Shown here piece by piece: positions 1 to 7,274 of a DNA stretch of 26,222 nt. Location: contig JACPKQ010000013.1 of the NCBI GenBank assembly GCA_016186995.1, positions 1 to 26,222 of the forward strand, written 5' to 3'. The notes under the pieces are model-generated. The model saw only the letters and a program-made list of their open reading frames with translations. It did no database searches and had not been told where the DNA came from. The position numbers and the translations under genes are program-made. Every line of letters begins with the position of its first letter. The stretch's first letter is position 1. This DNA comes from Deltaproteobacteria bacterium. GTDB taxonomy: Bacteria > Bdellovibrionota > JACOXK01.

Positions 1-26
1 ATTTTTTTTAAAAATATATTCATCAT
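1..26 (-). CDS. 5' end of a third gene of the cytochrome operon, cut by the window edge
   Basis: On the minus strand an ATG overlaps the TGA stop of the haptahaem cytochrome gene in an ATGA arrangement, and a second in-frame ATG follows at once. The visible codons read MMNIFLKK and stay open to the edge. A short basic, hydrophobic start like this fits the beginning of a signal peptide, so a further exported protein of the same operon is likely. Only eight codons are seen and no function can be given. Confidence 0.4.
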
Positions 27-631
27 GGCCTCTTTCCAAAATGACAGTCCTGACAAAAAGATCCTTTTTTATGACATACAACACAGGATTGAGGGCCCAA
101 TCGCGCCTGAACCGAATGAAAAAATCGAAAATTAGCTGGATGAACTTTGGGTCTCATCAAATCTACTTTTAAATGACATTGATCACAAGTTTGAGAAGTA
201 CTGTGACAACGCTGACACGAGTTACTATCCATTTGTGCCATTCTTCCATGGCGCTCTTTCCAGTTTAAAAAATGATCTTGAGGTTTTAGCCTTTCAGAGT
301 TCTCATGACACATTCTGCATTGATTAGGCCGTGGTAATGATACTTTTCCGAAGTGGCACTGATGACAGATATGTTTTGGCGCTTTCAAAAAATTTTCATT
401 TACGGGACGCGCTAAAGGACCTTTTGTAGCACTCTTTATCGAAAAATTATGACATTCTGAACATTGAATATTAAGCGTTTTCAAAATTTGATTGTGACGA
501 GGATGGGAAAATAAACCTTTTGTGGGTAAAAGCAAATGAGGTTTAATATCATCTTGAGCATAAACTGCCTGTATGAGCACCAAAAAAATAAAGAACTTCT
601 TAATACAATTAATATAAATAGTGCGATACAT
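23..631 (-). CDS. Periplasmic seven-haem cytochrome c
   Basis: A 202-residue exported multihaem cytochrome c. Residues 1-25 form a signal peptide (basic start, hydrophobic core, VYA-Q cleavage region). Seven CxxCH haem-binding motifs are present at C57, C89, C105, C139, C149, C183 and C193. Further histidines (H43, H46, H87, H120, H128, H164, H172) could be distal ligands for bis-His haems. No catalytic domain is visible beyond the haem motifs, so it is probably an electron carrier in the periplasm. Its start overlaps the end of the upstream β-barrel gene by 23 bp, which implies translational coupling and a shared job. The redox partner and exact cytochrome family cannot be read from the sequence. 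Haem attachment is inferred from the motifs, which are unambiguous. Confidence 0.88.
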   Translation of the reverse strand: MYRTIYINCIKKFFIFLVLIQAVYAQDDIKPHLLLPTKGLFSHPRHNQILKTLNIQCSECHNFSIKSATKGPLARPVNENFLKAPKHICHQCHFGKVSLPRPNQCRMCHENSERLKPQDHFLNWKERHGRMAQMDSNSCQRCHSTSQTCDQCHLKVDLMRPKVHPANFRFFHSVQARLGPQSCVVCHKKGSFCQDCHFGKRP

Positions 632-1805
632 AAATCATGCCTCGTGAATCCACCTCGAAACGATGGTTTCTTTCCACCTCTAGTAAAGCTGACAAAACAA
701 ATTTTGTAGCAAGTTTAAAGGTTAAGCCGCTACGAACGTGATAGGCCCAGGTTTTAATACTATTGATCTTTTCAATATATGCCACATTAGCTTCAACCCG
801 AAAATCAGCCCACTCACTCAAGGCTTTTTTAACACCCCCTCCTCCATGCCATACTTTTCCCCCATAAGAATGAACTCTCCCTAGAAAAAAGTTCAAATCA
901 TAAAGATTGATTTGCCATGATGTCGAAAGTTGTATGCGGTTTGATGATTCTTCTCCCTTGGATGAATCATATTTCATATACCAACCGCCCAGTTCAATTT
1001 GAAGAGTCGTAAGAGGTAACCATGTAAGAGAAGTATGAAAGGTTTTCTGAGAGGAGGAAATAAGAATTCCATATAGAAAATCACCATCATTGGGCACGAG
1101 ATGATTTCTCTTTTGAGATAAAAAATCAAAACTAAAAATAGTTTTTTGAGTTGGATGAAGACGAAACTCAGAACTCGCTTGTTCAAGTGAGTTTTCTTCC
1201 ACATTAAACTGTCCCTTCATAAGAACCCAAGGTTTTAGAAACCATTGATCCCATTCCTTCATCATAGAACTATGTACAAAATGAAGATCTTTATTTTTAT
1301 CACGCACATTTAAAAAATATCCTAATTTAAAAAGGGCCGATAAAAACTTCTCGTGTGCTGTGAATCCATAAAGTTGCGTATTAAAATCCATGTTAGTTTT
1401 CTCAAGGTTGTGAAGCCCCCCACCTGCCATCCATATCCCCCCTTGAGAAGACCAGTCATAATGCGCCTGAACTCCATCTAGCATTCCTACCTCAAAGCCT
1501 TCTGAGAAAAACTGTCTTCCTAAAATCATTTGAGATGTTTTATAGGGAAGAGTGACTGTGGCATGATAAAGAAAAAACCTCCACGTCTCAAATACAACAT
1601 CATTATTGACCCCCATATGAATAGAAGTTTCAACTCCAGCTCTATTTGTTTGGTTAAAATTCCAATAAAAATAAGACGGCCAATGGGGGTCTTTATCACT
1701 ATCTCTGTAATAGCCTCCTGAAAAAGTACTTTCTAAATGTGCATAGGCCTGAAGCTGTACGGGTAAAAAAAGAAGAAAAAATAAAAAAAGGCGGAAAAAT
1801 AACAT
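609..1805 (-). CDS. Outer-membrane β-barrel protein
   Basis: A 398-residue protein with a clear signal peptide (about residues 1-22, very hydrophobic, ending QLQAYA). The rest is rich in alternating polar and aromatic residues typical of amphipathic β-strands, with many Gly, Tyr and Trp, and it ends in an aromatic residue (SHYLY), as expected for the C-terminal strand of an outer-membrane barrel. No conserved domain was recognised. It is the first visible gene of an operon with the seven-haem cytochrome immediately downstream. That pairing resembles porin-cytochrome modules that carry electrons across the outer membrane, but the barrel is smaller than MtrB-type porins and no sequence match to them was seen. 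The barrel call is fairly secure; the electron-conduit role is inference. Confidence 0.72.
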   Translation of the reverse strand: MLFFRLFLFFLLFLPVQLQAYAHLESTFSGGYYRDSDKDPHWPSYFYWNFNQTNRAGVETSIHMGVNNDVVFETWRFFLYHATVTLPYKTSQMILGRQFFSEGFEVGMLDGVQAHYDWSSQGGIWMAGGGLHNLEKTNMDFNTQLYGFTAHEKFLSALFKLGYFLNVRDKNKDLHFVHSSMMKEWDQWFLKPWVLMKGQFNVEENSLEQASSEFRLHPTQKTIFSFDFLSQKRNHLVPNDGDFLYGILISSSQKTFHTSLTWLPLTTLQIELGGWYMKYDSSKGEESSNRIQLSTSWQINLYDLNFFLGRVHSYGGKVWHGGGGVKKALSEWADFRVEANVAYIEKINSIKTWAYHVRSGLTFKLATKFVLSALLEVERNHRFEVDSRGMIYVSHYLY

Positions 1806-1835
1806 AAATATGTGTTAACACTACAAAAAGTCAGG

Positions 1836-1865
1836 AAGATATGAGTTAAGTCACTTTTTCCTCAA
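1836..1865 (-). promoter_or_regulatory. Possible sigma-70 promoter of the barrel/cytochrome operon
   Basis: On the minus strand, TTGAGG (1860-1865) is followed after 18 bp by TATCTT (1836-1841), about 30 bp upstream of the barrel start codon. Both boxes are imperfect, so this is only a candidate. Confidence 0.3.
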
Positions 1866-1906
1866 AATATATACACCCCGTCAGCTTAGGTTCTTGAAGT
1901 GGCCAC

Positions 1907-2060
1907 AAAAGATAGGGGTAGTACTTCCCTCGGGTACGGCGTCACTTTTTTCCTGCGAAAAAGTGCGCCTCGCGTCTCAGGTAATCTGCCGCATATACTA
2001 TGCGGACCAAGCCAGATTACCTTCCGACACGACCCTCTGTAAGCACTATCCCTATCTTTT
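1907..2060 (+). repeat. Hairpin repeat family A, copy 1
   Basis: A non-coding element of 154 bp bounded by 20-bp inverted arms (1907-1926 and 2041-2060, 2 mismatches). Inside is a nested hairpin: AGGTAATCTG (1979-1988) pairs with CAGATTACCT (2013-2022), enclosing CCGCATA-TAC-TATGCGG (1989-2005). A second copy in the opposite orientation lies at 9466-9619. Together with the C-family copy next door it is bounded by inverted GGTTCTT motifs (1889 and 2257). No coding sequence is evident, although short open frames cross it. Confidence 0.8.
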
Positions 2061-2085
2061 GCCCTATAGGTTTATTTCGAAGCTA

Positions 2086-2262
2086 TGTGAAAAAATGGTT
2101 GCTATCTGAAGCGGAAATAAAGCGCAGCCCATCTTTGCAAATATTCAGAACTCTCTCATCCCGGACAGTGCTTTAGCACTTACGGGATTAATGAAGAATC
2201 CGGTATGACGAGTGTAGCGAGCCATGAAGCGAAAGATAGCAACCATTTTAAGAACCAAGGTT
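2086..2262 (-). repeat. Composite hairpin element family C, copy 1
   Basis: On the minus strand the order is: GGTTCTT flank, arm, TTCATGGCTCGCT core, hairpin ATCCCG...CGGGAT, GGCTGCGCTTTA core, complementary arm, then TTCACATAG flank. The arms (2092-2107 and 2234-2249) are perfect 16-bp inverted repeats of AAAATGGTTGCTATCT. The flanks and core match the copies at 25708-25882 and 25961-26137, but the arm sequence is unique to this copy. Confidence 0.85.
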
Positions 2263-2275
2263 GTAGAAATAGAAA

Positions 2276-2307
2276 TACTGGATCCCGGGTCTTCGCCCGG
2301 GATGACA
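2276..2307. repeat. Dispersed ATCCCGGG hairpin repeat
   Basis: A 32-bp palindromic unit of the pattern TACTGGATCCCGGG-loop-CCCGGGATGACA. Its exact reverse complement, all 32 bases, occurs at 25589-25620. The type resembles the dRS3-like hairpins spread through many bacterial genomes (GTCAT-stem-ATCCAG). Confidence 0.8.
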
Positions 2308-2340
2308 GAGGGGCATCAAAGTATATAATTCAAGCCTTAA

Positions 2341-3009
2341 ATGGAAAATTTATCTGTAAAAAATAATTTAGAAAAAATTCAAAAAAACATAGAAAAAATA
2401 TGTCTTAAAAAAAATCTACAGAAACAAAAAGTGACTCTTGTAGGAATTAGCAAGCAACAAGCAATAGAAAAAATAAAAGAAGCTTACGACGTAGGTCTTA
2501 GACACTTTGGCGAAAATAAAGCCCAAGAGTTTCTACAAAAATATGAACTGCTCCCAAAAAATATTATCTGGCATTTTGTAGGACATCTTCAAAAAAATAA
2601 AGTGAAATCTATTATAGATAAAGTTTCATTTATTCACTCTTTAGATTCTCTTCCTTTAGCACTAGAAATAGAAAAAAGAGCCTCTTCCATTCATAAAAAA
2701 ATAAAGTGTTTTATACAAATAAATATGGGTGGAGAAACAACAAAATCAGGTATTGATGAAAAAGATTTACCTAAGATGGTTTCTGAAATAAAAAAACTTT
2801 CTCATGTTGATTTAATAGGGCTTATGTGTTTACCACCCTATTGTGAAAACAAAGAAGAGGTAAGACCTTATTTTCGTAACTTAAAAAAACTGGGAAAACA
2901 GTTTCATCTTGAACATTTTTCGGGTGGCATGTCTCATGATTATGAAATTGCCATTGAAGAGGGTGCTACTTTTATCCGTGTTGGGAGTCATCTTTTTGGA
3001 AAACGATAA
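2341..3009 (+). CDS. yggS: PLP homeostasis protein, YggS/PROSC family
   Basis: A 222-residue pyridoxal-phosphate-binding protein of the YggS/PLPBP family, a single-domain TIM barrel that handles PLP and affects amino- and keto-acid balance; no enzyme activity is established for the family. Family signatures are clear: VGISK with the likely PLP-binding Lys38, FGENKAQE, WHFVGHLQKNK, the NMGGETTKSG loop and the C-terminal SGGMSHDYEIAIEEGATFIR phosphate-binding region. Length is normal for the family. No good Shine-Dalgarno sequence precedes the ATG, and the upstream DNA is repeat-filled, so the promoter is not evident. The next plus-strand gene has its own sigma-54 promoter, so this gene is probably transcribed alone. 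Confidence 0.95.
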   Translation: MENLSVKNNLEKIQKNIEKICLKKNLQKQKVTLVGISKQQAIEKIKEAYDVGLRHFGENKAQEFLQKYELLPKNIIWHFVGHLQKNKVKSIIDKVSFIHSLDSLPLALEIEKRASSIHKKIKCFIQINMGGETTKSGIDEKDLPKMVSEIKKLSHVDLIGLMCLPPYCENKEEVRPYFRNLKKLGKQFHLEHFSGGMSHDYEIAIEEGATFIRVGSHLFGKR

Positions 3010-3140
3010 GGGGTGGTCAAAAGCTCAATTATTACAGCTGCTTAAAATGGATAAATACTAAGCACACCTCCCTTTTTTGTTAAAACTATAAACACAGACT
3101 TAACCTCTTTATTTTATTAAGATTTTTTGAAACACCTTCA

Positions 3141-3164
3141 ATTTTGTCACAGAGTGACGAAAAT
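3141..3164. promoter_or_regulatory. Dyad upstream of the sigma-54 promoter, possible activator site
   Basis: ATTTTGTCAC (3141-3150), a 3-bp spacer, then GTGACGAAAAT form an inverted repeat with a single-base bulge. It lies about 125-150 bp before the expected start of transcription, the usual place for binding sites of sigma-54 enhancer-binding proteins. The assignment depends on the promoter call at 3264-3279. Confidence 0.4.
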
Positions 3165-3263
3165 ATGGCAGAAGAGAACTGTATTAAAAGGTTAGTATTT
3201 TGTACTAAAATGAAAAGCCTTATGATATCAATAAGATATAAATATCCTTTTAAACCTAAAAAC

Positions 3264-3279
3264 TGGCACAGGGGTTGCT
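3264..3279 (+). promoter_or_regulatory. Sigma-54 (RpoN) promoter
   Basis: TGGCACAGGGGTTGCT matches the -24/-12 consensus TGGCACG-N4-TTGCW at all key bases except one G, and the GG-to-GC spacing is exactly right. The expected start of transcription is near 3290, in front of the ATG at 3317. This rules out the upstream start at 3275, which would fall inside the -12 element. Confidence 0.75.
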
Positions 3280-3316
3280 TATTTATATTGTTGAGAAGAA
3301 AAAACGGGGAAAAAGC

Positions 3317-3976
3317 ATGAAAAAGGCCAAAAAAATAAAATTAGATGTTTTTTTAGGGATTCTCTTCCTATCTCTTTTTGGAATCCATTGTGCTTATTCT
3401 GAAGAGGTGAGGTTTGTACAAAAACCTCAAAAAACTCCTCAATCTGTCTTTACTCACATGAATAAAAAACTTATTCCTGTAAAAGACTACACTCAAGATC
3501 TTATTAAAAACTCTCTTAAAACAACTTCGTTCAGTATGCTTGATTGTTGGAACGATGAAAAAACAAAAGAAACATCTTCAAATGGCTATGGTATGATTCA
3601 AGATAAATTTATAAAGCTTTTAAGAAAAAACTTTGAAGATAACATAAAACTGAGTGTAACTTCTTTCTTTTTTGGAAAAAATCACAATATTGTATCAACA
3701 AACAAAAATAAAAAACCCAATAATGATGCTTCACCATTGATTTCAAGTTTTAAACCTAAACTCCATCTTTCTAAAGATTCTTTTAAAATAGGTGCTGAAA
3801 AGATTTTTTTAAATGGAACACAATCTTTGACTTCTTTTAATTCCGATGCCATGAAGCTTGAAACAAGCTTCACAAAACCAGTTGATAAAGATACCTATCT
3901 TAACCTCAAAGCTTCTAAAGAGTTTAGCAACACCAAAGCAACAGAAATCCAAATAGGTATTAATTTTAAATTTTAA
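3317..3976 (+). CDS. Unknown exported protein under sigma-54 control, possibly outer-membrane
   Basis: A 219-residue protein that I do not recognise. The start at 3317 is chosen because GGGGA lies 6 nt upstream (3306-3310) and the longer frame from 3275 overlaps the sigma-54 promoter. Residues 1-28 are a signal peptide with a strongly basic start, a hydrophobic core and an AYS-EE cleavage site. The mature protein is rich in Lys, Ser, Thr and Asn. Its C-terminal third alternates polar and hydrophobic residues and ends QIGINFKF, resembling the last strand of a β-barrel. A Cys in the signal region (GIHC) does not make a good lipobox. The stop codon shares TTAA with the convergent glutathione synthetase gene. 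Sigma-54 control suggests regulated expression, for example with nutrient state, motility or envelope stress; the sequence does not say which. Confidence 0.7.
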   Translation: MKKAKKIKLDVFLGILFLSLFGIHCAYSEEVRFVQKPQKTPQSVFTHMNKKLIPVKDYTQDLIKNSLKTTSFSMLDCWNDEKTKETSSNGYGMIQDKFIKLLRKNFEDNIKLSVTSFFFGKNHNIVSTNKNKKPNNDASPLISSFKPKLHLSKDSFKIGAEKIFLNGTQSLTSFNSDAMKLETSFTKPVDKDTYLNLKASKEFSNTKATEIQIGINFKF

Positions 3977-4908
3977 GTTGTTTGAGATTCTACAAAATCA
4001 ATAAAGTTCTTTTCTGAAGTGATTCCATTCATTCGATTGAGTTCCTGAAGACATGTAGGGCTTGTTATATTCACCTCAATAAGATACCCCCCAATGACAT
4101 CAATACCCACAAAATAAAGACCGTTTGATTTTAAAAAGGGGCTTAATTTTTGACATATTTCAAGATCTCTTGAATTGAGTTGAGTTTTCATACAACGACC
4201 CCCTACATGCAGATTCGCTCTGATATCCTCTTTTTGAGGAACTCTTAAAATAGCCCCCAATGGTTCTCCATTGCATAGAACAATTCTTTTATCCCCCTGG
4301 CGACTTTCCGGTAAAAATTTTTGTACAATAATAGATTCTCTTCCTTGAAAAGTGAGCATTTCATAAAGAGACTTTAAATTAATATCTTCTTTTCCAGAAT
4401 AAAACACACCTCTCCCCCCATGACCATAAACAGGTTTTAAAATAACTTCTCCTCCAACCTCTTTTTTAAAGCGGTGAATCTCTTCTAGAGAAGATGTTAC
4501 AAGAGTTGGAGGAATAAGATCTGGAAAATAATGAATAGAGAGTTTTTCATTAAACTTTCTTAAAGAAGAGGGGTGATTGATCATGAAAACATCTTTTGAA
4601 ACGAGTTCTAAAACATAAGTTGCATAAATATAATGATGATCAACGGGTGGATCTTTTCTCATAAAAATGGCGTCAAAATCCTTAAGAAGCATTTTTTTAC
4701 CCTCGAGCACTTCATAAAAATCTTTTGTTTTTTGAACTTTTACTTTATGAGCAAAAGAAAAAGCATCTTTTCCTTGAATACCTAAATCTGAAATATAAGA
4801 ATAATAAATAGGATACCCTCTTTTTTGTGACTCAAGCATCAAAACAAAAGTACTATCTGTTTCAATATTAAAACTTTGTATGGAATCAATAATAAATAAA
4901 AACTTCAT
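3973..4908 (-). CDS. gshB: Glutathione synthetase
   Basis: A 311-residue ATP-grasp enzyme that joins γ-glutamylcysteine and glycine, with ATP, to make glutathione (EC 6.3.2.3) in the cytoplasm. GshB signatures are visible: MRKDPPVDHHYIYATYVLE, NHPSSLRKFNEKL, the ATP-grasp glycine loop PVYGHGGRG (PLDGMGG in the E. coli enzyme), RANLHVGGR, and the C-terminal GLYFVGIDVIGGYLIEVN followed by TSPT, which carries metal and ATP ligands. Length matches the usual 310-320 residues. The ATG overlaps the gshA stop by 4 bp (ATGA), so the two steps of the pathway are translationally coupled. It is the last gene of a six-gene minus-strand operon, and its stop codon overlaps that of the convergent gene at 3317-3976. 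Confidence 0.95.
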   Translation of the reverse strand: MKFLFIIDSIQSFNIETDSTFVLMLESQKRGYPIYYSYISDLGIQGKDAFSFAHKVKVQKTKDFYEVLEGKKMLLKDFDAIFMRKDPPVDHHYIYATYVLELVSKDVFMINHPSSLRKFNEKLSIHYFPDLIPPTLVTSSLEEIHRFKKEVGGEVILKPVYGHGGRGVFYSGKEDINLKSLYEMLTFQGRESIIVQKFLPESRQGDKRIVLCNGEPLGAILRVPQKEDIRANLHVGGRCMKTQLNSRDLEICQKLSPFLKSNGLYFVGIDVIGGYLIEVNITSPTCLQELNRMNGITSEKNFIDFVESQTT

Positions 4909-6098
4909 GGATATTGTTTTACCTCATAACCTACTGCAAGTGAACTGAGAACAGAGATAAGCCCATAAACACTTCCAATAGGATCTTCGTCACAATCAAA
5001 AGGTTTAAATGTCATACCCCGAACGTTGAGATTTTCGATATCTGTTTTATCACAATGAACCCTTACAAAACCACCTACAGCGCAACCATTAACAACATAC
5101 ATAACAGGCTCTCCTATACAATCTCCAATAATTTTTGAAGTGGGAACCCCTTCTTGGATTATGATATCTGTAATAGGTTTTTTTGATTTTCCATAAGACA
5201 TTTCTTGTCTTTGTCCTCTGTTTAAAGCGTATACGTCATCAGGCGAATAAAGTGCTAAAACTCCCATACCGTAGGTACCTGAATTGTTTTTTAAAAAAAC
5301 ATAGGGTTGCCGTTTAATATGATGCTTTTCAAATTTTTTTCTGATTTTTCCTAATACCTTTTCTACACTTTTTGAAATCAAATCCATTCCCTTTTGTTCT
5401 TTAAAACTCACCTCTTCTACTCGCTCATGAATTGTTGATAAAAACCAAGGATCGACATCTATGAGTTCAGAAAATTCATAGGCTAACTTATGGTAGGCCT
5501 CCAGATAAGAAGATTTTTTCCTTTGATACCATCCCAAGCTTTGAGGGGGAAGAAGAGGTATGTCTAAACTTTTAAACATCTCAATAGGTCCATTTGAAAG
5601 ATCATTATTTAAAATAATCATGTCTAAAAAGATATTCTCAACTGTCGCCTTATTATTTTGTATGAAAACCTGGTGAAGTTTCATCACCCCTTTTGAAAAA
5701 GAAGGAAATTCTTGGGCCCCATGTGGTAAATCAATAGTAGTAATAATATAAACCTCACATTGAGCCGCTTCCAAAATGCTTTTTAAAGTAAGAACATTAT
5801 CGAGATAGAATTTATTGGAGGTATGGGTCTCTGGAAAGATTCCGATTTTTTGAATACCCGGTTGAAGAGAATGGAGTGCCTCTTTAAAATATTGTGAGGC
5901 CTGAACTTTAGATTTTTCTGTTAAATTATTAAATCCACCAGAAAAAACATTGTGATCAACGGGGGCTATTTTATAACCTGCATCTCGTAAATCGACCGAA
6001 GAATAAAGTGGATGCTTGACCTTTTTAAGATGCTTTTTCATCCATTCTTCAACTTTTGATAGGTTCTTCTCAATATGGTGTTGTAATTCTATTTTCAT
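4905..6098 (-). CDS. gshA: Glutamate-cysteine ligase, ATP-grasp (Acidithiobacillus ferrooxidans) type
   Basis: A 397-residue ligase for the first step of glutathione synthesis, glutamate plus cysteine to γ-glutamylcysteine. It is not the E. coli GshA fold but matches the T. ferrooxidans-type family as I remember it: YSSVDLRDAGYKIAPVDHNV and GGFNNL near the N-terminus, FPETHTSNKFYLDN, then NNSGTYGMG (residues 274-279 hold the GTYGMG glycine loop) and DIIIQEGVPTS, ending with a conserved GGFVRVHCDKTDIENLNVRG stretch. The adjacent gshB strongly supports the call. The start overlaps the EI24 gene by 29 bp and the stop overlaps gshB by 4 bp. No independent promoter is evident. Confidence 0.9.
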   Translation of the reverse strand: MKIELQHHIEKNLSKVEEWMKKHLKKVKHPLYSSVDLRDAGYKIAPVDHNVFSGGFNNLTEKSKVQASQYFKEALHSLQPGIQKIGIFPETHTSNKFYLDNVLTLKSILEAAQCEVYIITTIDLPHGAQEFPSFSKGVMKLHQVFIQNNKATVENIFLDMIILNNDLSNGPIEMFKSLDIPLLPPQSLGWYQRKKSSYLEAYHKLAYEFSELIDVDPWFLSTIHERVEEVSFKEQKGMDLISKSVEKVLGKIRKKFEKHHIKRQPYVFLKNNSGTYGMGVLALYSPDDVYALNRGQRQEMSYGKSKKPITDIIIQEGVPTSKIIGDCIGEPVMYVVNGCAVGGFVRVHCDKTDIENLNVRGMTFKPFDCDEDPIGSVYGLISVLSSLAVGYEVKQYP

Positions 6099-6873
6099 TT
6101 TTATCTAAATTGTCACAATATAAAAGGGTGCCTCCTACAACACCTACAGGAATAAGAAAAAAGTTAACGAAGGGGACGAGCAATACAATAAAAAGGCTTG
6201 CTCCAAAACCAAGAAAAAGACAAAAATTTCTGAACACAACAGATTTTTTTTCTTTAAACAAAAATCTTTTTCGAGCAAAAGAATAATCAGTAAACTCAAA
6301 AGCTAAAAATAAGAATGCAATGAACAAGCTTAAAATGCTATAAAGGGTTGTTCCTAAAACAGGCAAAAAATTGAGAACAATAAGAATAAGTTGAAGAACT
6401 ATAAGTAAAATAAATTTCTTAATTTCGTTACTCACAGAAAGCCACATATCACCAAACCCTCTTTTCACCCTCTCCTCTAATCCTCTCCCATCAAGGGAGA
6501 GGAGGTCTGAATTCTCTCCCTCCTTTATCAATTCTTCTGTCTTTGAAGAAAGAAGATCATTAAAAGGAGAGGAAATAATAATACCTAAAAACAAAGTTAT
6601 AAAAAAAGAAAGAAAAAATCCTAAAATAAAGAAAAATATCCAGAAAAAATAATAAAAAAAAGAAGATTCTGGCAGAGTTTCTCTTAAAAAATGGTTTTGT
6701 AAAAACTGAATTCCTGTGGGCAGATAATAAATAAGCCCTATTATCAACAAAATAAAAATAATCATATTAATCATAAAAGGAATAAGAGCCACTCTTTTAA
6801 GCTTTTTGTGTCTCATTAAAAAATGAAACCCTTTAAACAAATATGAAAATCCACTTATAAAATGAAGTATCAT
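6070..6873 (-). CDS. EI24/CysZ-family membrane protein with an in-frame repeat insertion
   Basis: A 267-residue integral membrane protein with the EI24 (PF07264, CysZ-like) pattern: an amphipathic start, long hydrophobic segments (about residues 34-56, 74-104, 150-190, 210-250) and the conserved ISSPFNDLLSSKTEELI motif. CysZ is a sulfate channel feeding cysteine synthesis in E. coli, which would fit next to glutathione genes, but many family members have no known role. Residues about 118-139 (EGENSDLLSLDGRGLEERVK) are encoded by a palindromic repeat that looks inserted into the loop after the conserved motif. The gene overlaps yjbQ by 4 bp and gshA by 29 bp. The family call is good; sulfate transport is only a possibility. 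Confidence 0.8.
   Translation of the reverse strand: MILHFISGFSYLFKGFHFLMRHKKLKRVALIPFMINMIIFILLIIGLIYYLPTGIQFLQNHFLRETLPESSFFYYFFWIFFFILGFFLSFFITLFLGIIISSPFNDLLSSKTEELIKEGENSDLLSLDGRGLEERVKRGFGDMWLSVSNEIKKFILLIVLQLILIVLNFLPVLGTTLYSILSLFIAFLFLAFEFTDYSFARKRFLFKEKKSVVFRNFCLFLGFGASLFIVLLVPFVNFFLIPVGVVGGTLLYCDNLDKNENRITTPY
6466..6523 (-). repeat. Palindromic repeat inside the EI24-family gene
   Basis: The minus strand reads CCTCTCCCTTGATGGGAGAG followed by GATTAGAGGAGAGGGTG, a short stem-loop plus a GAGAGGGTG tail. This closely resembles an intergenic hairpin repeat widespread in proteobacterial genomes. Here it lies inside an open frame and is read through without a stop. Confidence 0.7.
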
Positions 6874-7274
6874 ACTTGAACTCTCACTATGACTACTCTT
6901 TCGCGAGGTCCACTAAATTCACAAAAATAGAGTGCCTCCCACCTTCCTAGTAATAGTTTGTTATCTTTAATGAGAAGAGTTTTTGAGTTTCCTAAAAGAC
7001 TCGCCTTAATATGGGCGGCGGCATGAGAAGAATGCTTATATTTTTCTCCTTTTGGAATAAGTCTTTCAATATGATCTAAAATATCATCCCTGAGTTGAGG
7101 GTCGGTATTTTCATTAATAACAATACTTGCTGTTGTATGGGGAACATAAATAAAGCACATTCCATCACGAACATGGCTTTCTTTCACAAAATCTCGAACC
7201 ATAGAAGTAATATCAATCATTTGATTCTGTTCGCTTGTTTTAAGCGAAATTTCTTTTGTTTTGTACATTGTCAT
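6870..7274 (-). CDS. yjbQ: YjbQ/UPF0047 family protein
   Basis: A 134-residue single-domain protein of the UPF0047/YjbQ family. Characteristic motifs are VPHTTASIVINEN-DPQLRDDIL, the HSSHAAAHIKASLLG segment and the C-terminal LGRWEALYFCEFSGPRER; normal members read GTWQ and FDGPR here. Some members have weak thiamine-phosphate synthase activity in vitro, but the physiological role is unsettled. The start is the ATG that overlaps the upstream stop as ATGA (7271-7274); a second in-frame ATG two codons later would also be usable. It sits in the middle of the operon between an ArsA-like ATPase and an EI24 membrane protein, overlapping both by 4 bp. Confidence 0.92.
   Translation of the reverse strand: MTMYKTKEISLKTSEQNQMIDITSMVRDFVKESHVRDGMCFIYVPHTTASIVINENTDPQLRDDILDHIERLIPKGEKYKHSSHAAAHIKASLLGNSKTLLIKDNKLLLGRWEALYFCEFSGPRERVVIVRVQV

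Noticed and set aside
1894-2109. Open reading frame across the repeat region
   Set aside because: It lies entirely in repeat families A and C, and a related frame appears in the other A copy (9267-9674). The reading frame follows from the repeat sequence, not from a gene.
3275-3316. Upstream start for the unknown exported protein
   Set aside because: It would start inside the sigma-54 -12 element and add a charged stretch before a good signal peptide. The ATG at 3317 has a ribosome site.
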